DNA of 64,000 nucleotides from an uncultured Alsobacter sp. (GCF_945952055.1 NZ_CAMFHB010000003.1:1-64000); one strand, 5' to 3'; shown: positions 39,408 to 48,889, numbered from the stretch's first letter. Made by a program: numbers and translations. Notes: generated by a model from the letters alone, not told the origin.

Positions 39408-39698
39408 TTCGCGCGGCGACGAGAGGAGCGCGAGGACGAGGCCGAGCACGAGGAACAGGGCCGCCAACGGCACCTTCAGCGCGGTCACCGCCACGGGGTC
39501 CCACAGGACGGCGTTGACCTGGGTGGCCATGGTCTTGAGCGCCGGGAGAGCGGACGGCTGCACGCGCTCGAGAAAGCCCTGGAGCGACGTGATCTGCCAG
39601 CCGGATGCCGCGATGGAACGGGTGCCGTCGACCACGGCCGCGACGAAGGCCGCGGCCAGCAGCAGATAGCCCACAGTCCGAAACAGGATCCTGATCAT
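39378..39698 (-). CDS. Small two-helix membrane protein
   Basis: The 106-residue protein has an N-terminal helix ([20 protein letters not shown]) and a C-terminal helix ([17 protein letters not shown]). A short periplasmic or cytoplasmic loop ([20 protein letters not shown]) lies between. Similar proteins occur in many Rhizobiales without assigned function. It ends in EVGIVARR, whose coding sequence is duplicated downstream. Divergent from the cytochrome c gene. Confidence 0.7.
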   Translation of the reverse strand: MIRILFRTVGYLLLAAAFVAAVVDGTRSIAASGWQITSLQGFLERVQPSALPALKTMATQVNAVLWDPVAVTALKVPLAALFLVLGLVLALLSSPREPEVGIVARR

Positions 39699-39911
39699 GG
39701 GTCTCGCTGTCAGAGGTGGTGCGTGATCGCAGAATCACGCCATCGGACGCGTCTGGTCGCATCGCTAGCGTCTCGCCGATGCGGGCGCAAGGCTGCGTCA
39801 GGCCGCCGCACGCGGTGTGCGATTCCGCACAGGCCGCCGGCCGCGACGCGGCTACCTCCGCAGGCCTCGCCGCCATCCACCAACGCGCGGCGCCATCCGA
39901 GGAGACCCCCC

Positions 39912-40313
39912 ATGTTCCTGCGCTCGATCCTGACCGCCACGATCCTGTCCGCCACCGCCACGGCCGCCCTCGCGGACGCCGCGACGGTGTCGCGCGGACG
40001 CTACCTCGTGGAGCAGGTCGGGATGTGCTCGGACTGCCATTCCGCCCGCGACCCGAAAGGCCAGATCGTCAAGTCCACGGCCCTGCAGGGTGCCCCGCTC
40101 GCCTTCAAGCCGCTGGTGGAGATGCCCTTCGCCGACGTGGCTCCCGGCATCGCCGGCATGCCCTCCGGCTGGACCAAGCCGCAGCTCGTCACCTTCCTGG
40201 AAACCGGCAAGCGCCCCGACGGCAGCATGCCCCGCCCGCCCATGCCGGAGTTCCGCTTCAACAAGGCCGATGCGGTGGCCGTGGCGGACTATCTGGCGAG
40301 CCTGAAGAAGTGA
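39912..40313 (+). CDS. Exported monohaem cytochrome c
   Basis: The 133-residue protein has a signal peptide (about residues 1-22, ending ALADA) and one haem motif CSDCH. The distal Met is probably in MPRPPMPEF. The fold resembles the small class I cytochromes found as dehydrogenase subunits or soluble carriers. No dehydrogenase gene adjoins it, so the partner is unknown. GGAG precedes ATG 39912. Confidence 0.88.
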   Translation: MFLRSILTATILSATATAALADAATVSRGRYLVEQVGMCSDCHSARDPKGQIVKSTALQGAPLAFKPLVEMPFADVAPGIAGMPSGWTKPQLVTFLETGKRPDGSMPRPPMPEFRFNKADAVAVADYLASLKK

Positions 40314-40349
40314 GGGGCTGAGCCGAACTTTGCCACGAGAGGCATCCAC

Positions 40350-40446
40350 CTCTCCGCGTCCTGCCCGGGCTCGGCCCGGGCATCCACGACTTTGTCGGCG
40401 CCATCCTCAAGTCGTGGGTGGCCGGGCCAAGCCCGGCCATGACGGC
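40350..40446. repeat. Palindromic intergenic repeat, copy C
   Basis: Between the convergent cytochrome c and grpE genes. Outer arms TGCCCGGGCTCGGCCCGGGCA and TGGCCGGGCCAAGCCCGGCCA differ from each other by an exchange of CCCGGG for GGCCGG, as if arms of different copies had recombined. Inner arms CCACGACTT and AAGTCGTGG are kept. Confidence 0.85.
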
Positions 40447-40471
40447 CTCGCTGGTAATGCTGGGGCCAAGG

Positions 40472-41092
40472 TCAGGCCTGCTTGTCGACGCCCTCGCCGG
40501 CGGCGGCCTTCGGGCCGCCCTTGGCGACGCCCACCAGGGCGGGCCGCAGGACCCGGTCGCCGATGACGAAGCCGGCCTGGACGACCTCGCGGACCGTCCC
40601 GTTGGGAACGGACGGGTCCGGGATCTCGAACATGGCCTGGTGCAGGTTGGGGTCGAACTTCTCGCCCTTCGGCTCGAGCTTGCGGATGCCGTGGCGCTCG
40701 AGCGTCTTGAGGAGATCGCGCTCGGTGAGCTCGATGCCCTCCAGCAGGCCCTTGAGAGCCGTGTCGGCGGTCTCGCGGGCGTCGGAGCTCACGGTTTCCA
40801 GAGCGCGGCGCACGTTGTCGGCGACGTTCAGGATGTCGCGGGCGAAGTTCGTCGTCGCGTAGGCACGCGCGTCGGAGACTTCCTTCTCGGTGCGGCGGCG
40901 CAGGTTCTCCATGTCGGCGAGCGTGCGCAGCATGCGGTCCTTGAGCTGCGTGTTCTCGGCGTTGAGCGCCTCGATCACGGAATGCACGTCCCGCTCCGGC
41001 GCGGCCTCGCCGGCGGGCGCGTCCGTCTGGGCCGCGGCCTGATCGGCGGCCAGCTCGGTGATGGGTTCGGCGTTCGTCTTCGGATCGGTCAT
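40472..41092 (-). CDS. grpE: GrpE, nucleotide exchange factor of DnaK
   Basis: The 206-residue cochaperone releases ADP from DnaK. An acidic, Ala-rich N-terminus precedes a long coiled coil ([20 protein letters not shown] through [16 protein letters not shown]). The beta domain contains the GrpE signature [18 protein letters not shown] and [23 protein letters not shown] 41092 is preferred to an upstream TTG. A candidate RpoH promoter lies upstream, in line with heat induction. No dnaK, dnaJ or hrcA adjoins it. Confidence 0.95.
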   Translation of the reverse strand: MTDPKTNAEPITELAADQAAAQTDAPAGEAAPERDVHSVIEALNAENTQLKDRMLRTLADMENLRRRTEKEVSDARAYATTNFARDILNVADNVRRALETVSSDARETADTALKGLLEGIELTERDLLKTLERHGIRKLEPKGEKFDPNLHQAMFEIPDPSVPNGTVREVVQAGFVIGDRVLRPALVGVAKGGPKAAAGEGVDKQA

Positions 41093-41135
41093 GGCTTTTC
41101 GCAATTCACGGACAGGTCACGGATGATCGTCCGGC

Positions 41136-41164
41136 ATATCAGGCCGCCGGCATCGAAAATCAAG
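41136..41164 (-). promoter_or_regulatory. Candidate RpoH promoter of grpE
   Basis: On the minus strand CTTGATT (41158-41164) and CCTGATAT (41136-41143) are 14 bp apart, the same spacing as at hsp20. The -10 matches six of eight consensus bases. It lies about 45 bp before grpE. Confidence 0.5.
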
Positions 41165-41187
41165 GGTGGGATCGCTTCGCGAGCCGC

Positions 41188-41697
41188 TCAGCCCCTGTTC
41201 ACCGTCACCGTGAGGTCCGGCTTCCGGTTGATGGTCTGGAACACGACGCAGTAACGCTCGGTGAGCTTGAGCAGGCTGTCGATCTTCTCCTGCGGCGCGT
41301 CCGTGTCGATGTCGAAGGCGAGCCGGATCTGGCGGAAACCCACCGGGGCCTCGCGGTCGACGCCCAGCGTGCCGCGGAAGTCGAGGTCGCCCTCGGCACG
41401 CACGACACCCTTGCGCAGCGGGATCTCCAGCGCGGTCGCGACGGCCTTCAGGGTGACGCCGGCGCAGGCGACGAGCGCTTCGAGCAGCATGTCGCCCGAG
41501 CACAGCTCCATGCCCGAGCCGCCGGTCGCGGGATGCAGTCCCGCCTCCACGATGGCGCGGCCGGTCTCGAGCTTGCAGGCGATCTTCGTGTCGTCGATCT
41601 CGCCCTGGGCCTTGAGCGTGATCACCGCCGCGTCGGGGGTGTCGCGGTACTTGGCCTTGATCGGGGCCTGCATGGCACGGAGGGCGTCGGCGTCCAT
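41188..41697 (-). CDS. OsmC-family protein
   Basis: The 169-residue protein resembles OsmC/Ohr thiol peroxidases but the closest subgroup is the less-studied YhfA-like one. Cys66 (MELCSGDM), Cys78 (LVACAG) and a later Cys in TERYCVVF could form the redox pair. It lies 23 bp downstream of the ssuB-like gene on the same strand, so it is probably co-transcribed with a sulfonate-type transporter; this could tie it to sulfur or oxidant stress. Confidence 0.85.
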   Translation of the reverse strand: MDADALRAMQAPIKAKYRDTPDAAVITLKAQGEIDDTKIACKLETGRAIVEAGLHPATGGSGMELCSGDMLLEALVACAGVTLKAVATALEIPLRKGVVRAEGDLDFRGTLGVDREAPVGFRQIRLAFDIDTDAPQEKIDSLLKLTERYCVVFQTINRKPDLTVTVNRG

Positions 41698-41720
41698 CGG
41701 TCTGTCCTTTCGGGTGTCGG

Positions 41721-42506
41721 TCACCACCACAGCGAGGCGCCGGAGGCGGTCTTCGCGGTGGCGTCGCTGGCAGCGGTTTTGAGCGATCGGTCGAGTGCGT
41801 TCAAGACCCTGCGCTTGGCCTTGTCGTAGCCCACCGCCAGCGGGTCGCGCGGACGGGGCTCGCCGACGGTGATCGTCTCGAACATGCGGCCCGGACGCGG
41901 GCGCATGACGACGACACGGTCGGCGAGGGTGACGGCCTCGTCGACGTCGTGCGTGACCATGACGATGGTCGGGCGGGTGGCCTCCCACAGGGCCAGCAGG
42001 TGGCCGTGCAGGCTCGCCCTCGTGAAGGCGTCGAGCGCGGAGAACGGCTCGTCCAGCAGCAGGACGCGCGGGCGGGCGACGAGGGCGCGGGCGATGGAGA
42101 CGCGCTGCTGCTGGCCGCCCGAGAGCTCGCGCGGCCAGCGGCCGGCGTGCTCGGCGAGGTGCACCCGCTCCAGCGCGTCGGCGACGCGGGCGTCCCGCTC
42201 GGCACGGGGCAGGTCGGCGATGCCGAAGGCGACGTTGTCGGCGACGGAGAGCCAGGGCAGGAGCCGCGGCTCCTGGAAGGCGATGCCGACGAAGGGATGC
42301 GGGGCGGTGATGGTCTCGTTGTCGACGGCGATCCGGCCGGCGCTGGCCTGGTCGAGGCCGGCGACGAGCCGCAGCAGGGTGGTCTTGCCGCAGCCCGAGC
42401 CCCCGACCAGCGCCAGGATCTCGCCGTCGGCGACCTTCAGCGAGATGTCGGCCAGCGCGCGAGTCCCGTCGGCGTAGGTCTTGGACAGATGCTCGACGAC
42501 GAACAT
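41721..42506 (-). CDS. ssuB: ABC transporter ATPase, SsuB/TauB type
   Basis: The 261-residue ATPase has Walker A GGSGCGKTT, Q-loop AFQEPRLLPW, signature LSGGQQQR and Walker B VLLLDEPFSALD. The LLPWLSVADNVAFG stretch is typical of nitrate/sulfonate/taurine importers. It would power uptake of aliphatic sulfonates. It is three bases downstream of the permease. The symbol reflects family, not proven substrate. Confidence 0.85.
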   Translation of the reverse strand: MFVVEHLSKTYADGTRALADISLKVADGEILALVGGSGCGKTTLLRLVAGLDQASAGRIAVDNETITAPHPFVGIAFQEPRLLPWLSVADNVAFGIADLPRAERDARVADALERVHLAEHAGRWPRELSGGQQQRVSIARALVARPRVLLLDEPFSALDAFTRASLHGHLLALWEATRPTIVMVTHDVDEAVTLADRVVVMRPRPGRMFETITVGEPRPRDPLAVGYDKAKRRVLNALDRSLKTAASDATAKTASGASLWW

Positions 42507-42509
42507 GGG

Positions 42510-43367
42510 TCAGAGCCTTCCGCGCGCCGTGTCCTGCCAGCGCACGAGGGGGCGCGTGAGCAGCACGAGGATGGTGTCACAGAGCTTGCCGAGCAGCGCG
42601 AAGGTGATGATCGCGGCGAGGATGCGGTCGGGCCGGCCCATCTGCTGGCCGTCGGTGAGCAGGTAGCCGAGGCCTTCGGAGGCGCCCATGAACTCGGCCG
42701 CGACGACGAACATGAAGCCCAGGCCCAGGCCTGAGCGCAACGCGGTGAGCCAGGCCGGCAGGACCGCCGGCAGCAGGACGCGGCGCACCATGGCGACGCG
42801 ACCGAGGCGGAACACGCGGCCGACCTCGATGAGCTTGCGGTCGATCCCCTCGATGGCGCTCGCCACGCCGAGATAGACGGGGAAGAACACGCCCACGGCG
42901 ATCAGCGCCACCTTCGACGCCTCGAAGATGCCGAGCCACAGCAGGAACAGAGGCACCCAGGCGATCGACGGCACCGCGCGCAGCGACTGCAGCGTCGGAT
43001 CCACCAGGCGGCGCACGGTCTCGGACGAGCCGGACAGGGCGCCCATCAGCGTTCCCGCGGCAGCGCCGAGCGCGAAGCCCGCCATGACGCGCCACAGCGT
43101 CGCGACGACGTGGGTCCACAGTTCGCCCGAGCGGACGAGGTCGGCGAGGGTGGCGAAGATGCGCGACGGCGGCGGCATCAGGCGCCCCTGGGCGAACCCG
43201 CCGCGCACAGCGAGCTCCCAACCGGCGGCCAGGAGCAGCGGCAGGACGATGCCCAGCATGACGCGCCACGACGGCCACACCCGGCTCGCGGAAACAGGCG
43301 GCACGCCGTCGTTCGCCCCGGCATTCGCCAGGACGGTGTCCGCGACAGGGGATTGCGGGGCGTTCAT
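42510..43367 (-). CDS. ssuC: ABC transporter permease, SsuC/TauC type
   Basis: The 285-residue permease has about six helices. The EAA loop is seen in EVGRVFRLGRVAMVRRVLLP. The conserved VPSIAWVPLFLLWLGI region is typical of sulfonate importers. ATG 43367 is preferred over a GTG at 43385. It lies between the binding protein and ATPase genes in one operon. Confidence 0.85.
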   Translation of the reverse strand: MNAPQSPVADTVLANAGANDGVPPVSASRVWPSWRVMLGIVLPLLLAAGWELAVRGGFAQGRLMPPPSRIFATLADLVRSGELWTHVVATLWRVMAGFALGAAAGTLMGALSGSSETVRRLVDPTLQSLRAVPSIAWVPLFLLWLGIFEASKVALIAVGVFFPVYLGVASAIEGIDRKLIEVGRVFRLGRVAMVRRVLLPAVLPAWLTALRSGLGLGFMFVVAAEFMGASEGLGYLLTDGQQMGRPDRILAAIITFALLGKLCDTILVLLTRPLVRWQDTARGRL

Positions 43368-43460
43368 CCCGGGGCCACTCAACACGAAGGGAGCGGCAAG
43401 GCGCCGCTCCCGGGGCAGTTATGGCGTAAACCGCCGCAAGCTCAAGCCCGGAGGGCGGCC

Positions 43461-44438
43461 TTACTGCGTGGCGCCCGCGGTCAGGTACTTCGGCTCGATG
43501 AGCGAAGCCGTGACGGCCTTGATGTCGATGTTCGATTCCAGGACGCCGGCTTCCTGCAGGGCCACGCCCGCGGCGATGATGCTGTCGGCCTGCGGCTTGC
43601 CGATGACGCTGTGGGTGAGCTCGGTGCGCTCGAGCTGGCGCTCGATCACCGCGTCGGGGAGCTTCGTCGCCGCGACGAGCGACTTGGTGAGGGCCGCCTT
43701 GTCGGCGATCGAGGCCTTGCGGGCGTCCTCGTAGACCTTCAGCACGCGCTTCACGATCTCGGGGTTCTGCTTGGCGAACTCCTCGCGCACGTTGAGCACG
43801 CCCCAGGTGTTGGCTTCGGGCTTGCGGAAGAACAGCTTGGCGCCGCCCTCGATCTCGGCCGCGGCCATGATCGGGTCGAGGCCGGCCCAGGCGTCCACGT
43901 CGCCGCGCTCCAGAGCCAGGCGGCCGTCGGCGTGCTGCAGCAGGACGAGCTTCACGTCCTTCTCGGTCAGCTTGTTCTCGGCCAGCGCGCGCACCAGGAA
44001 GATGTGCGGGTCGGTGCCGCGGGTCACGGCGACGCGCTTGCCCTTCAGGTCGGCGACCGTCTTGATCGGGCTGTCGCCCTTGGCGACGAGCGCGGTCCAT
44101 TCAGGGCGGGAGTAGACGTAGATCGACTGGATCGGGTTGCCGTTGATCTTGCCGACCAGGGCGGCCGCGCCGGCGGTGGAGCCGAAGTCGAGCGAACCGG
44201 CGTTGAGGAACTCGAGCGCCTTGTTGGAGCCGGCGGACTGCACCCAGCGGATGCCGATGCCGTCCTTGGCGAATTCCTTCTCGAGCAGGCCCTGGTCCTT
44301 CAGGACGAGGCTGACCGGGTTGTAGGTGGCCCAGTCGATGCGGATTTCCTTGACCTGGGCATGGGCCGTGGTCGCGGCGGCGGTGAAGGCGAGCGCGGCG
44401 GCAAAGGCCAGCGCGTCACGGCGGGTGAAGAACGTCAT
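43461..44438 (-). CDS. ssuA: Sulfonate-type ABC substrate-binding protein
   Basis: The 325-residue periplasmic protein has a signal peptide (MTFFTRRDALAFAAALAFTA, ending AHA). It belongs to the NMT1/SsuA class: WATYNPVSLVLKDQGLLEKE, FGSTAGAAALVGKINGNPI and DAWAGLDPIMAAAEIEGG. A twin-Arg motif is suggested by TRRDALAF but is not a clear Tat signal. GGGAG precedes ATG 44438. First gene of the transport operon; no ssuD or ssuE monooxygenase genes follow. Confidence 0.86.
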   Translation of the reverse strand: MTFFTRRDALAFAAALAFTAAATTAHAQVKEIRIDWATYNPVSLVLKDQGLLEKEFAKDGIGIRWVQSAGSNKALEFLNAGSLDFGSTAGAAALVGKINGNPIQSIYVYSRPEWTALVAKGDSPIKTVADLKGKRVAVTRGTDPHIFLVRALAENKLTEKDVKLVLLQHADGRLALERGDVDAWAGLDPIMAAAEIEGGAKLFFRKPEANTWGVLNVREEFAKQNPEIVKRVLKVYEDARKASIADKAALTKSLVAATKLPDAVIERQLERTELTHSVIGKPQADSIIAAGVALQEAGVLESNIDIKAVTASLIEPKYLTAGATQ

Positions 44439-44596
44439 CTCGGGCTCCCTCTCAGGCTCACACGGTGGCAACGATGCGGTCGTGGGCCGGGTGGGTCTTT
44501 CGCCCAGGTGCCCGCGGCGCTTTAGCTGCATTTGTCCGGAAGCGGATGCTCCCGTCGCGCCCAGCAAGCGGCTCGCTCAAATCGGCGCGTGTTTTT

Positions 44597-44625
44597 TCTT
44601 TAGGTCCCAGCGTTCGGTTTGTCAA
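44597..44625 (-). promoter_or_regulatory. Candidate sigma-70 promoter of the sulfonate operon
   Basis: On the minus strand TTGACA (44620-44625) is followed after 17 bp by TAAAGA (44597-44602). The -35 box is perfect and the -10 weak. The surrounding 100 bp are visibly AT-rich compared with the genes. Confidence 0.45.
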
Positions 44626-44734
44626 ACAATACGCACCGTTTCGAGTTAAGCAGAATATCACAGCAATAGTCTGTATTTTACCATCCTGCGCTGGCCTCGT
44701 GACAGCGCCGCCGCCAGCCGCTATTCGCCGGCCC

Positions 44735-47197
44735 ATGCGGTCCTTCGACACCCCCCTGCCCATCGACGAAGCCCTCGGGCCCCTCACGCGGGCGTTGGCC
44801 GACCGGACCTCCGCCGTGCTCGTCGCGCCGCCCGGCGCCGGCAAGACCACGCGCGTGCCCCTCGCCCTGCTCGACGAAGCCTGGACCGGCGACCGGCGCA
44901 TCATCCTGCTGGAGCCTCGACGGCTTGCGGCCCGGGGGGCGGCGGAGCGCATGGCCCGAACCCTGGGCGAGACGGTCGGGGAGACCGTGGGCCTGCGGGT
45001 GAGGCTCGGCTCGAAGGTCGGCCCGCGCACGCGCATCGAGGTCGTCACCGAAGGCGTCTTCACCCGCATGATCCTGGACGATCCGGAACTGGCCGGCACG
45101 GCGGCGGTGCTGTTCGACGAGTTCCACGAACGGTCGCTCGATGCCGACCTCGGGCTTGCCCTGGCGCTGGACGCGCAGGCGGGGCTGCGCGACGACCTGC
45201 GGATCCTCGTCATGTCGGCGACGCTCGACGGGGCGCGGGTGGCCCGCCTTCTCGGGGACGCCCCGGTGATCGCCAGCGAGGGCCGCGCCTATCCGGTGGA
45301 GACGCGCCATGCCGGGCGCGACCCGCGAAAGCGCATCGAGGAGGAGGTGGCCGCCGTCGTCGGTCGCGCGCTCGCCACGGAGCCCGGCTCGGTGCTCGTC
45401 TTCCTGCCTGGGCAGGGCGAGATCCGCCGCACCGAGACGCTGCTGCGCGAGCGCGTCCGCGATCCCTCCGTCGACATCGCTCCGCTCTATGGCGCCATGG
45501 ACCAGAGGGCGCAGGACCTCGCGGTGCGCCCTGCCGCGGCGGGGCGGCGCAAGGTGGTGCTGGCGACGTCCATCGCCGAGACATCGCTCACCATCGAGGG
45601 CGTGCGCGTGGTGGTCGACAGTGGCCTGGCCCGCGTGCCCCGCTACGAACCGGCCATCGGCCTGACCCGGCTGGAGACCGTCAAGGTCTCGCGGGCCGCC
45701 GCGGACCAGCGCCGCGGCCGTGCGGGGCGCACCGAACCCGGCGTGTGCTGGCGCCTGTGGGAAGAGGCCGCGACCGGCTCCCTCGAACCGTTCGCCAAGC
45801 CCGAGATCCTGTCCGCCGACCTGTCGGGCTTCCTGCTGGACTGCGCGGCCTGGGGCGTCACCGATCCGAAGACGCTCTCCTTCCTCGATCCGCCGCCGGC
45901 CCCCGCGCTCGCGGAGGCCCGCAGCCTTCTCCTGGCCATCGGCGCGATCGACGAGGGGGGGCGCCTGACGGAGGAGGGCAAGGCCGTCAGGGCCCTGCCG
46001 CTGCCGCCCCGGCTGGCGCGCATGCTGGTCGATGCCGGGCGCCGGGGCGAGGCGGCGCTCGCCGCCGACATCGCGGCGGTGATCACCGAGCGCGGCCTCG
46101 GCGGCGACGGCGCTCATCTCGGCCATCGCCTGGAGGCCTTCCGGCGGGAGCGCTCCGGCCGGGCCGACGACATGCGACGCCTGGCGCGCGGCTGGGCGCA
46201 GGCGGTGGGCGGCGGCGCCCCGGGCGATCCGTCCGCTGCGGGCAGGGTGCTCGCGCTGGCCTTTCCCGACCGCGTCGCGCGGGCGCGCGGCGCATCCGGC
46301 AGCTTCGTGATGGTCAACGGGCGCGGGGCGGCCGTCGAGCCGCACGATGCTCTCGCGCGAGAGCCTTTCCTCGCCATCGCCGAGATTGCGGGGGCGGCGG
46401 GGGCGGCGCGCATCCTGCTAGCGGCCCCGCTGTCGGCCGAGGACATCGAGGCCGACTTCGGGGACCGCATCGAGGCGCGCGACGAGGTGAGCTTCGACAG
46501 GTCGGCCGCCGCGCTGCGCGGCCGGCGCGTGCGCCGGCTGGGCGCGGTGACCCTGGCCGAACAGACGCTGCCCGTGGCGAGCGGTCCGGACAATGCCCGC
46601 AAGCTCGCGGAAGGCATCGCTGGCCTGGGCATCGACCGCCTGCCCTGGACCAAGGCCCTGGCACAATGGCGCAACCGCGTGATGTTCCTGCGGCGCGCCG
46701 ATGAGACCTTTCCCGACCTCTCCGACGCGGCGCTCGCCGCCTCGGCGGGCGACTGGCTCGCCCCCTTCATCGAGGGCAAGACCAGCCTCGCCCAGATCGG
46801 CGCGGACAGTCTCGGCGAGGCGCTGCACGCTCTCCTGCCCTGGGATCTCGGGCGACGGCTGGAGGCGGAATGCCCGACCCACTTCACCGCGCCGACGGGC
46901 AACAGCCACGCGATCGACTACGAGAGCGGGGACGAGCCCGTGCTCGCCATCCGGGTGCAGGAGCTGTTCGGCCTGAAGGACCACCCGGCGATGGCGAACG
47001 GCAAGCTGCCCCTCCTGCTGCATCTGCTGTCGCCGGCGCACCGGCCCATCCAGATCACCCGCGACCTGCCCGGCTTCTGGCGTGGCTCCTGGGCGGCCGT
47101 GAAGGCGGAGATGAAGGGGCGCTATCCCCGCCATCCCTGGCCGGACGATCCGGCGAGCGCCATGCCCACCGCCCGGGCCAAGCCGCGCGGAACCTGA
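44735..47197 (+). CDS. hrpB: ATP-dependent helicase HrpB
   Basis: The 820-residue DEAH-box RNA helicase-like protein has Walker A APPGAGKTT (residues 31-39), FDEFHERS (DExH box), VMSATLDG (motif III) and DQRRGRAGR (motif VI). The HrpB C-terminal region runs through LPWDLGRRLEAECPTHFTAP and SYPRHPWPDDP-like ending. Its biological role in bacteria is not settled. ATG 44735 fits the family; the upstream frame crosses the AT-rich promoter zone. Confidence 0.95.
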   Translation: MRSFDTPLPIDEALGPLTRALADRTSAVLVAPPGAGKTTRVPLALLDEAWTGDRRIILLEPRRLAARGAAERMARTLGETVGETVGLRVRLGSKVGPRTRIEVVTEGVFTRMILDDPELAGTAAVLFDEFHERSLDADLGLALALDAQAGLRDDLRILVMSATLDGARVARLLGDAPVIASEGRAYPVETRHAGRDPRKRIEEEVAAVVGRALATEPGSVLVFLPGQGEIRRTETLLRERVRDPSVDIAPLYGAMDQRAQDLAVRPAAAGRRKVVLATSIAETSLTIEGVRVVVDSGLARVPRYEPAIGLTRLETVKVSRAAADQRRGRAGRTEPGVCWRLWEEAATGSLEPFAKPEILSADLSGFLLDCAAWGVTDPKTLSFLDPPPAPALAEARSLLLAIGAIDEGGRLTEEGKAVRALPLPPRLARMLVDAGRRGEAALAADIAAVITERGLGGDGAHLGHRLEAFRRERSGRADDMRRLARGWAQAVGGGAPGDPSAAGRVLALAFPDRVARARGASGSFVMVNGRGAAVEPHDALAREPFLAIAEIAGAAGAARILLAAPLSAEDIEADFGDRIEARDEVSFDRSAAALRGRRVRRLGAVTLAEQTLPVASGPDNARKLAEGIAGLGIDRLPWTKALAQWRNRVMFLRRADETFPDLSDAALAASAGDWLAPFIEGKTSLAQIGADSLGEALHALLPWDLGRRLEAECPTHFTAPTGNSHAIDYESGDEPVLAIRVQELFGLKDHPAMANGKLPLLLHLLSPAHRPIQITRDLPGFWRGSWAAVKAEMKGRYPRHPWPDDPASAMPTARAKPRGT

Positions 47198-47307
47198 GGC
47201 CTGCCCTGCATGAAACGACGGGCTGCACCGTCGCGCGACGCGGTCGTGGCGGTTTGATCGCGCCCGGTGATCGGCTATTCAGTCAGGGACCACCACAGGA
47301 GACCGTC

Positions 47308-48699
47308 GTGCACCCCGCCCTGATCGCTTCGACCGATTCCGCCGCCGCCCAGGCCCGTCTCGTGCGCGTGGTGACCGCGAGCGGCTGGCAGGAGGCCGCG
47401 CAGGGGTTCGGCCCCGCCGCCGCCGCCTTTGCGCAGGGCCAGGGCTACGAAGGCGGATCCGGGCAGGCGATCGCCCTGCCGGGCGCCGACGGCGGCGTGG
47501 CCGGATGGCTCTTCGGCGCGGATGCCGGGGCGCGACCCGACCCGTTCCACCTGGCCCGTCTCGTCGCGGCCCTTCCGGCCGGCGACTATCGCGTCGAAGG
47601 CCTCCAGGGCGATGCCGCCACCGCGGTCCTGGGTTTCGCGCTCGCGACCTACCGGTTCGGCCGCTACAAGTCGAAGGGCGCGGCAAAGGCCATTCGGCTC
47701 GTCGTTCCCGACGGCGTGGACGCGGATGCCGTGTCGCGGCAGGCCGAGGCGGTGGCCTTCGGCCGCGACCTCGTCAACACCGCCGCCAACGACCTGGGTC
47801 CCGCCGAACTCGAGAATGCCGCCCGGGCCCTGGCGGCGCGCATGCGCGCTTCCGTCCGCGTGACCGTCGGCGACGACCTGCTGCGCGACAACTTTCCCGT
47901 CATCCACACGGTCGGCCGCGCCTCGACGCGCCCGCCGCGCCTCATCGACATCAGCTGGGGCGACGCCTCCCATCCCCGCGTGACGCTCGTGGGCAAGGGC
48001 GTCTGCTTCGACACCGGCGGCCTGAACATCAAGAACGATGCCGGCATGCTGCTCATGAAGAAGGACATGGGCGGCGCCGCCACGGCTTTGGCCGCCGCGC
48101 AGATGATCGCCGATGCGCGTCTGCCGGTGCGGCTGCGCGTGCTCGTGCCCGCCGTCGAGAACTCCATCTCCGGCTCGGCCTTCCGCCCGGGCGACGTGCT
48201 GAAGAGCCGCAAGGGTACGACGATCGAGATCGGCAACACCGACGCCGAAGGCCGCCTGATCCTGGCCGACGCCCTGGCGCTGGCGGACGAGGAGGAGCCG
48301 GACCTGCTCATCGACTTCGCCACGCTCACCGGCGCCGCGCGCGTGGCGCTGGGCCCGGAACTGCCCCCGCTCTACAGCGACGACGACCGCCTCGCGGCCG
48401 ACCTGATGCGGCTCGGCTTCGCGATCAACGACCCGGTCTGGCGGATGCCGCTGTGGCGCAACTATGACGCCATGCTCGACAGCAAGATCGCTGACGTGAA
48501 CAACACCGGCGGCGCCTTCGCGGGCTCCGTGACGGCCGCCCTGTTCCTGCGCCGCTTCGTCGAGAAGGCCAAGGCCTGGGCGCATTTCGACGTCTACAAC
48601 TGGATCCCCAGCGGCAAGCCCGGCCGCCCGGACGGCGGCGAGGTCCAGGCCGCCCGCCTCGTCTTCGCCCTGCTGCAGGAGCGCTATCCGGCGAAGTGA
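47308..48699 (+). CDS. Leucyl aminopeptidase, M17 family
   Basis: The 463-residue cytosolic metallopeptidase removes N-terminal residues from peptides. The catalytic signature NTDAEGRL is at residues 310-317. The metal-binding Lys and Asp are in GKGVCFDTGGLNIK. The C-terminal DVYNWIPSGKPGRPDGGE matches the PepA/LAP end. GTG start at 47308 after CAGGAGACC. Tandem with hrpB, 110 bp apart. Confidence 0.93.
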   Translation: MHPALIASTDSAAAQARLVRVVTASGWQEAAQGFGPAAAAFAQGQGYEGGSGQAIALPGADGGVAGWLFGADAGARPDPFHLARLVAALPAGDYRVEGLQGDAATAVLGFALATYRFGRYKSKGAAKAIRLVVPDGVDADAVSRQAEAVAFGRDLVNTAANDLGPAELENAARALAARMRASVRVTVGDDLLRDNFPVIHTVGRASTRPPRLIDISWGDASHPRVTLVGKGVCFDTGGLNIKNDAGMLLMKKDMGGAATALAAAQMIADARLPVRLRVLVPAVENSISGSAFRPGDVLKSRKGTTIEIGNTDAEGRLILADALALADEEEPDLLIDFATLTGAARVALGPELPPLYSDDDRLAADLMRLGFAINDPVWRMPLWRNYDAMLDSKIADVNNTGGAFAGSVTAALFLRRFVEKAKAWAHFDVYNWIPSGKPGRPDGGEVQAARLVFALLQERYPAK

Positions 48700-48774
48700 C
48701 GAGGAGATGAGCCCAAGCGCTCGCCGGTGTTCCCTAAGCGATTGTCCGTGGAACTTTCGCCAAACTGCCCAAAG

Positions 48775-48889
48775 CCCCTCATCCTGAGCCACGGCCCGCA
48801 GGGCCGTGAGTCGAAGGACGCACAACGGAGCCGTTGGACCAGTCTGCGTCCTTCGACTCGGCCGCTGCGCGGCCGGCTCAGGATGAGGG
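48775..48889. repeat. Nested palindromic intergenic repeat, second family
   Basis: Outer arms CCCTCATCCTGAGCC (48776-48790) and GGCTCAGGATGAGGG (48875-48889) are perfectly complementary. Inner arms TCGAAGGACGCA and TGCGTCCTTCGA (48845-48856) also pair. A further hairpin CACGGCCC/GGGCCGTG sits in the left half. Only this copy is full length, though GTCGAAGGACGCAGGA recurs near 50243. About 320 bp here carry no gene. Confidence 0.85.
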
